Origin: an uncultured Pelosinus sp.
GTDB taxonomy: Bacteria; Bacillota; Negativicutes; UMGS1260
DNA length: 28,617 nucleotides
NCBI GenBank assembly: GCA_900550105.1
Contig: URQW01000036.1
Coordinates: 1 to 28,617 of the forward strand
Reading direction: 5' to 3'
A model generated the notes under the pieces. The model made no database searches and had not been told where the DNA came from. It was given only the letters and a program-made list of their open reading frames with translations. The position numbers and the translations under genes are program-made. Shown here piece by piece: positions 21,724-28,617 of the stretch. How positions within the stretch are numbered: position 1 is the stretch's first letter; the number at the start of each line of letters is the position of its first letter.

Positions 21724-22662
21724 TCAAAAAGGCGTATCATCACCAATATAGCAGGCTATATCGTGATTGAGATACAGATTTTGCAAGTTGTATAAAGTTT
21801 CCTCCGTTACATCGCCATGATTCATAAACTCGTAATTCTTGCCTAACTGCTGCCACTTCGTAGCGCCAAAGCGATGAAATTTCAGCAAGTTAATTTCATA
21901 CAGATCATGTTGTTTCATAAAATCAATCACGTGAAGGGCATTTTCTACACTGTCATTATATCCGGCAATCGTTGGCTGGCGCAATACGAGGCGCCCCTGC
22001 CAACCTGACGGCTTTAAAGCTGCAATATTGTCTAAAATCAACTGATTCGAAACCCCAGTTCCCTGGCGATGAGTTGCTTCCTCCATATGCTTTACATCAA
22101 TAAAAGCAAAATCAATCTTTTCTAATACTGCTAAAAAAACCGATTGTTTCGCATAGGCGCTTGTTTCGATCGCCGTATGAATCTGATGCCGCCGACAGCC
22201 TGCCAGGATCGCTAATAAAAAATCAGCTTGCAGCAGAGGCTCTCCGCCAGAAAAAGTCACACCGCCTGTTGGTCCCCAATGATTAAAATCGCGACGCAGT
22301 AATTTCAGCAATTCCACCACAGTATAAGTTTTAACACACTGCTTTAAGGCCTTGTTCGGACAGAGTTCTATGCAGGAAAAAGTCGTGCAGTTCTGGCAAA
22401 TCTCCCAGTCAAGCCGCGGCTTTCCTGTTGCTTGCAATGTAAGCGCTTCGTTCGGACAAGTGCCAGCGCAAGCCTGACAGCCTTTATCACCTTTACAAAC
22501 CGCTTCGGCAAACAGCAGATGAGGTCTCACAATCCAGCTTTCTGGATTAGCGCACCACCGACACTGTAGCGGACAGCCAGAAAAAAACACATTCGTTCGG
22601 CAGCCTGGCCCATCATGAACCGAAAAACTTTGTATATCAAATAAATAGCCTTCCTTTTCCAT
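21724..22662 (-). CDS. hpdA: 4-hydroxyphenylacetate decarboxylase activating enzyme
   Basis: A 312-residue radical-SAM activase. The radical-SAM cluster motif CX3CX2C is at Cys30, Cys34 and Cys37 (SGCPLQCRWC). Two ferredoxin-like cysteine groups follow (CKGDKGCQACAGTCP and CQNCTTFSCIELCP), as in activases of glycerol dehydratase, benzylsuccinate synthase and HPAD. TFSGGEPLLQ is the SAM-binding GGEP motif. It would abstract hydrogen from Gly873 of HpdB to install the glycyl radical. The ATG at 22662 has GAGG 7 bases upstream and starts 9 bases after the hpdC stop; the TTG just before it is less likely. Confidence 0.93.
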   Translation of the reverse strand: MEKEGYLFDIQSFSVHDGPGCRTNVFFSGCPLQCRWCANPESWIVRPHLLFAEAVCKGDKGCQACAGTCPNEALTLQATGKPRLDWEICQNCTTFSCIELCPNKALKQCVKTYTVVELLKLLRRDFNHWGPTGGVTFSGGEPLLQADFLLAILAGCRRHQIHTAIETSAYAKQSVFLAVLEKIDFAFIDVKHMEEATHRQGTGVSNQLILDNIAALKPSGWQGRLVLRQPTIAGYNDSVENALHVIDFMKQHDLYEINLLKFHRFGATKWQQLGKNYEFMNHGDVTEETLYNLQNLYLNHDIACYIGDDTPF

Positions 22663-22671
22663 CAACTAACC

Positions 22672-22932
22672 TCAACGACCAGCATAGCCGCTGCAGGAAA
22701 AAGCGCCGCAAGTTGCATAAGCCCAGTGTTCTTTTTCTAAGCCCTTACAGGTCCCGACGCCATAATCGTCAGGATTACTAAAATGTTTACAGTTACCGCA
22801 TTTTTCCGCTGGCTTAAAGGCAGGACAAGCTTCGCTGCCTTCGCCGTCAATTACCACAAACTGTTTACTAATAGCGCACATGCCCTTTTCACAATCTAAG
22901 TTAATATAATTCTTACAGTCATAATGAGTCAT
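22672..22932 (-). CDS. hpdC: 4-hydroxyphenylacetate decarboxylase small subunit
   Basis: An 86-residue, cysteine-rich iron-sulfur protein. Possible ligands of the first [4Fe-4S] cluster are His3, Cys6, Cys19 and Cys36, the same numbers I recall for the Clostridium scatologenes subunit. A second set, Cys45, Cys48, Cys62 and Cys80, fits the second cluster. GLEKEHWAYATC also matches the known subunits. This subunit is found with 4-hydroxyphenylacetate decarboxylase but not with the related phenylacetate or indoleacetate decarboxylases, so its presence is the best guide to substrate. GGAGG lies 8 bases before the ATG; the gene sits 25 bases after hpdB and 9 before hpdA. Confidence 0.93.
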   Translation of the reverse strand: MTHYDCKNYINLDCEKGMCAISKQFVVIDGEGSEACPAFKPAEKCGNCKHFSNPDDYGVGTCKGLEKEHWAYATCGAFSCSGYAGR

Positions 22933-22957
22933 AGTATTCGCCTCCGCCTACAGATTA

Positions 22958-25654
22958 TTATGCTTCGTCATATTCCGTCCGATAGATGACTTCGTCTTGA
23001 ATTGGTTTGCCAATTTCACACCAGTATTGTGTAAATCCAGCAACGCGAACCATGAGATCGCGATATTTCTCCGGCGCCTTTTGGGCATCACGCAACGTCG
23101 CACTATCTACGACATTAAACTGCACATGAAAACCACCTTTTCGCATATAGGAGCGAACGACATCAAGCAGTTTCCTCGTGCCGCTTACGCCACGCACCGC
23201 CGAAGGATGCAGTTTTAAATTCATTTGCGAATTTTGATGAAGCGAATGATCGTAGACCGTAGCGGATTCAAAGATCGCATAGATTCCATTTTGATCCGTA
23301 CCGGCAGCCGCCGACACGGAACCATCGGAATAGGTCGTCCCCGCTAGCCGTCCATCTGCTGTGGCTAACGTCACAAAGCCCTGCGGGCCATGTGTCGAAA
23401 CAGAAATCTGGCAAAGATATAAAGGCTTGCCATAGTAGGAGCGATAACGCTGCGTCATTGCATGCATATAGTCATGATAGGCTTTAAAAATTTCGTCAGC
23501 ATAAGAATCGGCATTGCCATACTTGGGAGCGTTGAGACAAGCCGCAAAAATCTGTTCAAATTGAGCGCTCTCTGCCGTATTCTCGCGGTAATCCGGTGAA
23601 TATACGCCTGTATCATAAGCTGTTTTAAAGCCAAAGTTATGCAGCATCGCTTCAGTCATTGCCGCTAAGGTAAAACACTGCTTATCAAACACATTCTGTT
23701 TCAGCGAGGCTAAGGAATTGATGAAGGTAATGGTCCCGCAGGATTCGAAATTAATCGAAGCATTATAGCGAGCTCCCATTGTGCCAATATGTTTTCCTTT
23801 CGTAAAACAGTCCGGTTTTAAGAGCGAATTCACTACCGGCATATTATATTTACGCCAAATATCCATCTGTAAGTTATTACAACGATTGACTACCTCTGTG
23901 GTCAGTTCCATATACGCTTTCCATTGATCTAGCATCGCTTCATAGGAATCAATCGACTTGTTATGTGGCGGATAAACTTGCTTGCCAGTTCTGCGGTCAA
24001 ATCCATTTGTCAAAACAAGTTCTAGCACCTTCGGCATGGCAATAAAGTGAACGCCTGTACCGCAAGTCGGTGAAGCGCCGCCAGGAATCATGGTACGTTT
24101 GCCGTTATAGTCGAGCGGTAAAAAACAGCCTGGCGCCGATTCGAGACAGCCGCCCAAACACCAGGCTCTAGCATCATGCAGATCCATACCCTCCGGTCCA
24201 TAATTACGCAGCATAAAATTCATACCCGTTTGGTTGTTCATCCAGGCGGGATAACCAAGTCCCAGTTTCGTACAAGACGCCGCTTTCATTAAGAAATCTT
24301 CCGGCGTTTTTTCATCATATAAAATACTGAGCGTCGGCTGCGGCGTCTGATTGCGCATGCCTGCTTCAATAATCAAATACTCTAGCGGTGTTACTGCTGA
24401 GAGACCATCATAATTCTGACCGCCTAACGACAAGTTATTAAAGGTATTGCCTGATAAAACACCGCCAGAAACGCCAGCCGAAGCAAAACATTCAATACAA
24501 GTAATCTTAATGCGGTATAACTCCAAAAGTTCAATAACCGCTTCCTGATCCATCACTTGATCGATGATATCTTTTTCATAAAAGGGCTGAAGTACTTGAC
24601 CAAGCCGTCCTATCGACAGACCTGACTGCGGATCTTCATTGACAACGCCCAAGTGACAGCACAAAGTCAATTGTAACGCTTCCCAGAACGAAGCCGGTTT
24701 CTTGTGAGCAATATTGCTCATCACTTCATCAATTTTCTCATAGTTTTGCCTAAGCGCCGCGTCGGTTTCAATCGATGCTAAATACCGAGCCTGTCTGGCA
24801 TAGTTTTCACACCAAGTACTCAGCCCTTTAGTAATCTCTTTCATAGCCACATAATAGTACCCGCGGCTCATGCCAAAATCGCCGTCTTCCCCGGCTTCGC
24901 CCATGAGTTCCGCAATTTTTTCATCGCACATTTTCCTAATGCGATCAAAACCATATTGCAGCGGTAAATAATAATTCATGACTTCTCGTCCTTGGGGAAT
25001 GGCAAAGGAGTCAAACATACAGATGACACTGTCCATAATCTCTTTAAACTGACTGTAGCCTGGCGTCATTTGTGAATATTTATCACTCAATTCTTCCACG
25101 GAAATGCCTTTCCAAGGCTTTGCCGTCTTTACGAGAACCGGAATTTCCTCTTTACGCATGCCAAATTTCTTAGCAATCGAAATGACATTTCCCTGGCTTT
25201 GCGTTACATTGCCGCCGCCCGAGCCAACAACGCTGACGGAATCAGCCTCACTTTCTGCCGGTGCATCCACTTCCGCCATGAGCGCTTCTGCTTGGGCATT
25301 AAAAAAGCTGGCACAAACCCACGGAAAAGGAAAGGCGCCGCGAACATGCTTCGTTTTATTCATAACCAGTTTTTCATAAGGCAAAATAGTCGGTGTCATA
25401 TGAGCTAACGAAGCCGCCACTGCTTTGGCTCGTCTTACCTCAAGAATTTCACCGTCATTTTCCCACCAAGTGCGGTTATACCAGTAAGCAGCCTCCATAT
25501 CAGCCGTTACTTTGAGTGTATAGTAAATATCCATTAATTTTTTCGTACTTTCCTTCGGTTCAGGAATATCTGATTCTAATAAAGTATCCACATTACCTAC
25601 TGCAATGCCGCGCTTTTTTAAAATTTCCTGAATCCGGCTATCCATTTCACTCAC
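22958..25654 (-). CDS. hpdB: 4-hydroxyphenylacetate decarboxylase glycyl-radical subunit
   Basis: An 898-residue glycyl-radical enzyme that removes CO2 from 4-hydroxyphenylacetate to give p-cresol, the last step of tyrosine fermentation in some anaerobes. The catalytic Cys-Glu pair lies in GGCLES (Cys503, Glu505) and the radical glycine in RVAGF (Gly873). Counting codons, Phe214, Arg223, Ser344, Phe405, His536 and Glu637 are also present, the active-site numbering I remember for C. difficile HpdB. This agreement supports both the function and the GTG start at 25654 (GGGGGA 6 bases upstream). The protein is cytoplasmic and oxygen-sensitive and forms a complex with HpdC. The operon is hpdB-hpdC-hpdA with its own promoter and terminator. 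Confidence 0.95.
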   Translation of the reverse strand: MSEMDSRIQEILKKRGIAVGNVDTLLESDIPEPKESTKKLMDIYYTLKVTADMEAAYWYNRTWWENDGEILEVRRAKAVAASLAHMTPTILPYEKLVMNKTKHVRGAFPFPWVCASFFNAQAEALMAEVDAPAESEADSVSVVGSGGGNVTQSQGNVISIAKKFGMRKEEIPVLVKTAKPWKGISVEELSDKYSQMTPGYSQFKEIMDSVICMFDSFAIPQGREVMNYYLPLQYGFDRIRKMCDEKIAELMGEAGEDGDFGMSRGYYYVAMKEITKGLSTWCENYARQARYLASIETDAALRQNYEKIDEVMSNIAHKKPASFWEALQLTLCCHLGVVNEDPQSGLSIGRLGQVLQPFYEKDIIDQVMDQEAVIELLELYRIKITCIECFASAGVSGGVLSGNTFNNLSLGGQNYDGLSAVTPLEYLIIEAGMRNQTPQPTLSILYDEKTPEDFLMKAASCTKLGLGYPAWMNNQTGMNFMLRNYGPEGMDLHDARAWCLGGCLESAPGCFLPLDYNGKRTMIPGGASPTCGTGVHFIAMPKVLELVLTNGFDRRTGKQVYPPHNKSIDSYEAMLDQWKAYMELTTEVVNRCNNLQMDIWRKYNMPVVNSLLKPDCFTKGKHIGTMGARYNASINFESCGTITFINSLASLKQNVFDKQCFTLAAMTEAMLHNFGFKTAYDTGVYSPDYRENTAESAQFEQIFAACLNAPKYGNADSYADEIFKAYHDYMHAMTQRYRSYYGKPLYLCQISVSTHGPQGFVTLATADGRLAGTTYSDGSVSAAAGTDQNGIYAIFESATVYDHSLHQNSQMNLKLHPSAVRGVSGTRKLLDVVRSYMRKGGFHVQFNVVDSATLRDAQKAPEKYRDLMVRVAGFTQYWCEIGKPIQDEVIYRTEYDEA

Positions 25655-25691
25655 AGCGCATCCCCCTTAGCATTTCATCTACTACTACTTT

Positions 25692-25731
25692 AGTATAAAA
25701 TACCACAGAAGAGCAGTGTAAAGTACACACT
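25692..25731 (-). promoter_or_regulatory. hpdB promoter with palindromic candidate operator
   Basis: Minus strand: TTTACA (25722-25717) with TATACT (25697-25692) at 19 bases, or TTTATA at 17. A perfect palindrome GTGTA-AAG-TACAC (25716-25728 on the plus strand, extended by AGTGT / ACACT at 25715-25719 and 25727-25731) overlaps the -35. A Crp/Fnr-type protein could bind here, although the site differs from the usual TGTGA/TCACA. Confidence 0.5.
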
Positions 25732-25822
25732 TTTGCAAATAAAATTATTTGAAATTTATGAAAAGAAAGAATCAAAGAGATTTATGACATGAATATGAAT
25801 ATTAACACCTTACATTAATTGG

Positions 25823-25852
25823 TTGACAGGTTAAAATTTAGTGATATATAAT
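25823..25852 (+). promoter_or_regulatory. sigma-A promoter of the c-di-GMP riboswitch operon
   Basis: TTGACA (25823-25828), 18-base spacer, TATAAT (25847-25852). The predicted start near 25859 lies about 20 bases before the riboswitch core. Confidence 0.8.
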
Positions 25853-25879
25853 GTAAAAAAAAGAATTATTATCCAGTAT

Positions 25880-25961
25880 TTTGCGGGCTAACTTACTGAA
25901 AGGTGAGGGCGCAAAGCCATGGGTCTAATAGCAAAAAGTTGCTTATGATCGCCAGGTTGCC
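25880..25961 (+). promoter_or_regulatory. GEMM-I cyclic-di-GMP riboswitch aptamer
   Basis: The core reads GCGGGCTAACTTAC, TGAAAG loop, GTGAGGGCGCAAAGCC, ATGGGTCTAA, a variable AGCAA/TTGCT hairpin, then ATGATCGCCAGGTTGCC. These are the conserved GEMM-I blocks, including the GNRA-type loop (GAAA), the GCAAAGCC segment with the adenine that stacks between the ligand guanines, and the GGTTGCC 3' end. The GGG before CTAA keeps the guanine that favours c-di-GMP over cGAMP in this class, so I prefer c-di-GMP; this is inference from known variants. The strands of P1 are not obvious. Confidence 0.9.
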
Positions 25962-25999
25962 ATTTTTACTAAAAGTGGAATCTAGCGATTTTTATTTTT
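25948..25999 (+). terminator. riboswitch-controlled intrinsic terminator
   Basis: Arms ATCGC, AGGTT and CCATTTTT (25948-25967) pair with AAAAGTGG, AATCT and GCGAT (25971-25989), allowing two G-U pairs, one mismatch and one bulge; a long T-tract follows. The 5' arm uses the 3' end of the aptamer (GCCAGGTTGCC), so aptamer and terminator cannot form together. Confidence 0.82.
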
Positions 26000-26076
26000 A
26001 AAGAGCACTATCACAAAAATAGCAACGATGCATCCACTAGAAAGTTGCAGTGACTATTGAAAGGAGTTATGTGGAT

Positions 26077-27204
26077 TTGAAGATCTCTGTTTTGGATAGT
26101 GCCCTTCACTTGCCTGTCATATCGATGACATCTGCTAATGAGTATCACGCTAATATCGAAAAGATGGCTGATCTAGTTGATGCAGAGTTAAGCAAGAACG
26201 CTGGTATTGGGGAGTTAATCGGATATAATAGTTTATCTCTAATGTATGACAATCATCGATACCACGTACGTTGTATGAGCACCATTTTTCGGTTTAACGC
26301 TTACGAGCTACTGGCTCCTGTCATTGTTTGGTTATATCGTTCTTACCACTTAAGAGGCTTTTCTTATAAATATTTTCCGGTTGAACTCCGCTCGTGGCAA
26401 AGAGCAATTTCAGACACACTTACTCCCGCGGCTGCTACTGAAATAAATCAAATTTACCAATGGATGATGGACCATCATGATTCTTTTATTTCATTAGCTG
26501 ATTCACCTGACTATCAAACGTTGCCCGCAACTAATAATTTGCACGAAATGGGAGAAACGCTTCTTGATTTAATGCTGAATAGCGACTACAAATCATGTTT
26601 GGAATTTATCACAGCTTTCATCCATTCACCCCGCGAGCTAGGAGATTTTTATGTGGATGTGTTGGCTCCTTGTTTGCATAAAATTGGCCGTCTCTGGGAA
26701 GAAGGTGAAATATCGGCAGCGCAAGAATGTTTGGCGACGGCGATTGCCACACGGGTAATGTCAGTAATGTATAGCAAATTCGTGTTAGGTGCCGCGACCA
26801 AAGGACGAGTTCTTATTATGTTAGCGCCTAATGAAGAACATGCTGTGGGAGCAAGAATGTTTTCAGATCTACTGGAAATGGATGGGTGGCAAGTTGAGAA
26901 TCCTGGTCCCCAGTCAACCATTGATGATATACTGAAAATCTTGCGGGAAATCAAGCCACATTTATTAGGCATATCCGTTGTCATCCCCTACCATATTGAT
27001 AGCGTCTGTCAAATCATTTCGGAAATAAAAAAAGATAGTACTTTACAAAATATTAAGATTTGGGTTGGAGGCCTTGCTTTCGCTTCTTCTCCGGAATTAT
27101 GGCGAGCCACTGGGGCAGATGCCTATTGCGCTGATAGCCGAGAAGCTGTAAAGTTGCTTGCTGATTGGTGGAATCGCGGGGAGGGAAAGATTCATGAAGA
27201 ATAA
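26077..27204 (+). CDS. B12-binding domain protein, putative cobalamin-based sensor
   Basis: A 375-residue protein without a catalytic domain. Residues 1-130 are mainly helical and unrecognised. About 150-225 is a B12-binding helical cap: LHEMGETLLDLML then HKIGRLWEEGEISAAQECLATAIATRVM. About 237-365 is a Rossmann-like B12-binding domain with E253-x-H255-x-x-G258 (NEEHAVGARM) in place of DxHxxG, so the histidine that can bind cobalt is kept; LLGISVVIPY and IKIWVGGLAF fit the later strands. W207-x9-E217 is followed by Cys218 where CarH-type photoreceptors have His. The start is uncertain: TTG at 26077 (AGGAG 10 bases before), GTG at 26071 (4 bases) or GTG at 26050. It overlaps the cyclase gene by 11 bases, implying they act together. 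Confidence 0.87.
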   Translation: MKISVLDSALHLPVISMTSANEYHANIEKMADLVDAELSKNAGIGELIGYNSLSLMYDNHRYHVRCMSTIFRFNAYELLAPVIVWLYRSYHLRGFSYKYFPVELRSWQRAISDTLTPAAATEINQIYQWMMDHHDSFISLADSPDYQTLPATNNLHEMGETLLDLMLNSDYKSCLEFITAFIHSPRELGDFYVDVLAPCLHKIGRLWEEGEISAAQECLATAIATRVMSVMYSKFVLGAATKGRVLIMLAPNEEHAVGARMFSDLLEMDGWQVENPGPQSTIDDILKILREIKPHLLGISVVIPYHIDSVCQIISEIKKDSTLQNIKIWVGGLAFASSPELWRATGADAYCADSREAVKLLADWWNRGEGKIHEE

Positions 27205-28564
27205 TCCTATTTGGGATAAAAACCTAGATATACTTGCTGAATATGTGGAGGCCTATAGCGATAGTGTCGCCATTGTCATCTTAGATCAAGACCGAGTGAT
27301 TATTCATTGCAACCGTGGTTTTTCACGTTTACTTAAACTAGTAGAAAAGCCACTAGGAAAATCAATTACTGAGTTTCTAGCACCTGAAACGATTGCGGGT
27401 GTTATGTTGAAGGATGGACAACGCTATCAACAAGCTAAGTGGACATTCCAGACAAGAACAGCAAGATACCGTTCTATCTGCCATATATTTCAAAGTGACG
27501 ACCACTTCTATATTTTCATTGATAAACCTTTGCTAACAGACGATACTTTTATAAAAAAATTCGACTTAATTAATCGTGAATTAACATCGATCATGCGTGA
27601 ACTCCAAAGAAAAAACTTGGTGATCATAGAAACGAATAAAGCTCTGAAAGATAAAGAAATTACGCAGAATCAAGCTGCGCAAATTGCCAACATCGGGCAA
27701 TGGGTTTGGAACTTCCCCAGTAATGAAATCATATTATCAGAGTATTTTTTTCAAATTTGGGGTATGGTTTACGATGAAAAAATAAAAAGTTGGGCTCCTT
27801 TTTTTAGACTGATTCATCCTGATGATCAAACAGTACTTTCGCAGGCATTAGACAGAGCCCTCTCCCAAAAAATCCCCTATGACAGTGAATTTCGCTTTTT
27901 CCATACAGATGGCACTCAACATCACTGCCGAGTATTAGGACAGATAGATTGGAATGATGACGGGTCCCCCTCGCGCATGGTAGGCATAATTCAAGATATT
28001 ACTGAACACAAGAATTACCGGGAAAAAATAGCGCAATTAGCCTTCTCTGATATATTAACAGGCCTCCCCAACCGCAGAATGTTTTATGACCGTTTATCTA
28101 CCATATTAGCTAACCGCAAAAGACATGCTGAACAAATTGCTATTGTTTTTGTAGATCTAGACGGGTTTAAAAATGTGAATGATTCGCTAGGACATGATGC
28201 TGGAGATATAGTACTACAGCATATTGCTAAACAATTGGAAGCGTCTATTCGAATCGGTGATACTGTTGCCCGCATGGGTGGCGACGAGTTTATGCTCATC
28301 TTATCGAAGGTTGACTCTTTGGGAGTTGCTGCTGCTATTGCTGAGAGGATTCTTATAGCATGCCAAAAACCGATTGCTGTAAAAAATCAGATGGTCGCAG
28401 TGGGAGCAAGTATTGGTATTAGTTTCTCGCCTGATGACGGCGAGGAAGCAGACGTTTTGATAAAAAAAGCGGATAGTGCAATGTACAAATCGAAGCAAAA
28501 CGGCGGCAACTGCATTTCTTATTTCACCGCAGCTAATGAAGGGTGTATCCCGAATTCTGTGTAA
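27194..28564 (+). CDS. Diguanylate cyclase with two PAS domains (PAS-PAS-GGDEF)
   Basis: A 456-residue cytoplasmic enzyme making c-di-GMP from two GTP. An N-terminal PAS-like domain (about 15-115; VAIVILDQDRVIIHCNRGF), a coiled-coil segment (about 125-165), a PAS_3-type domain (about 170-285; IGQWVWNFPSNEIILSEYFF and FRFFHTDGTQHHCRVLG) and a GGDEF domain (about 295-450). The domain begins AFSDILTGLPNRRMFYDRL, has metal-binding FVDLDGFKNVNDSLGHDAGD, and an intact GGDEF at 362-366. An RxxD inhibitory site (R353-D356) sits exactly five residues before GGDEF. No membrane segment and no EAL domain are present. The ATG at 27194 has GGGGAGG about 9 bases upstream. The signal sensed by the PAS domains is unknown. 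Confidence 0.94.
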   Translation: MKNNPIWDKNLDILAEYVEAYSDSVAIVILDQDRVIIHCNRGFSRLLKLVEKPLGKSITEFLAPETIAGVMLKDGQRYQQAKWTFQTRTARYRSICHIFQSDDHFYIFIDKPLLTDDTFIKKFDLINRELTSIMRELQRKNLVIIETNKALKDKEITQNQAAQIANIGQWVWNFPSNEIILSEYFFQIWGMVYDEKIKSWAPFFRLIHPDDQTVLSQALDRALSQKIPYDSEFRFFHTDGTQHHCRVLGQIDWNDDGSPSRMVGIIQDITEHKNYREKIAQLAFSDILTGLPNRRMFYDRLSTILANRKRHAEQIAIVFVDLDGFKNVNDSLGHDAGDIVLQHIAKQLEASIRIGDTVARMGGDEFMLILSKVDSLGVAAAIAERILIACQKPIAVKNQMVAVGASIGISFSPDDGEEADVLIKKADSAMYKSKQNGGNCISYFTAANEGCIPNSV

Positions 28565-28617
28565 ACTCCAAAATGCAAGTATAGAATAGAGCAAAAAATT
28601 ATTGGGCGGCAGCGGTT
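28565..28617. other. unannotated right edge
   Basis: After the cyclase stop only 53 bases remain. I see no gene start, hairpin or repeat that can be supported in them. Confidence 0.5.

Noticed and set aside
28084..28594. Minus-strand frames opposite the cyclase gene
   Set aside because: Antisense shadows of the GGDEF domain, which has intact catalytic motifs in the plus frame.

Overview
The window reads as chromosome from an anaerobic, diderm Firmicute of the Negativicutes type (Sporomusa/Pelosinus-like; inferred). The basis is clear Firmicute-style ribosome-binding sites and sigma-A promoters, lipoproteins with lipoboxes, a signal-peptide protein that looks like an outer-membrane beta-barrel, an oxygen-sensitive glycyl-radical enzyme, and c-di-GMP and cobalamin riboswitches. 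I see no rRNA, tRNA, CRISPR array, insertion sequence or prophage.

Layout. 1-4.7 kb, minus strand: sfsA (cut by the left edge), a beta-hydroxyacid dehydrogenase, a cold-shock protein, then a ppi / GIY-YIG / ABC-F (Uup-type) operon. 4.9-6.3 kb: a solitary LivK-type binding lipoprotein behind a consensus promoter, convergent with a glyoxalase-family gene. 6.8-9.1 kb: zwf-pgl (oxidative pentose phosphate entry), with a stand-alone CheY-like receiver converging on it. 9.6-15.1 kb, minus strand: a cobalamin-riboswitch operon, cbiL-btuF-btuC-btuD followed by an ABC-2 exporter pair joined by overlapping stop/start codons. 15.2-19.5 kb: a SEC-C protein, a beta-barrel protein, and a tetR-MFS drug-efflux pair with a visible operator. 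19.6-25.7 kb, minus strand: the three-gene 4-hydroxyphenylacetate decarboxylase system (hpdB-hpdC-hpdA; p-cresol formation) followed by a Crp/Fnr-type regulator and an ACS-family MFS permease that could import the substrate. 25.8-28.6 kb, plus strand: a GEMM-I (c-di-GMP) riboswitch upstream of a B12-binding sensor-like protein overlapping a PAS-PAS-GGDEF diguanylate cyclase.

The most interesting system is the last one: a c-di-GMP-sensing leader controls a putative cobalamin-based sensor and an enzyme that makes c-di-GMP. The overlap of aptamer and terminator predicts an ON switch (positive feedback), while the cyclase keeps an RxxD inhibitory site (negative feedback). The HPAD cluster is the best-supported metabolic assignment: every residue I could place by codon counting matches my memory of the Clostridioides difficile HpdB numbering. 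A third theme is several long perfect inverted repeats inside coding sequences between 9.3 and 12.9 kb; the one in btuC looks like an intrinsic terminator.
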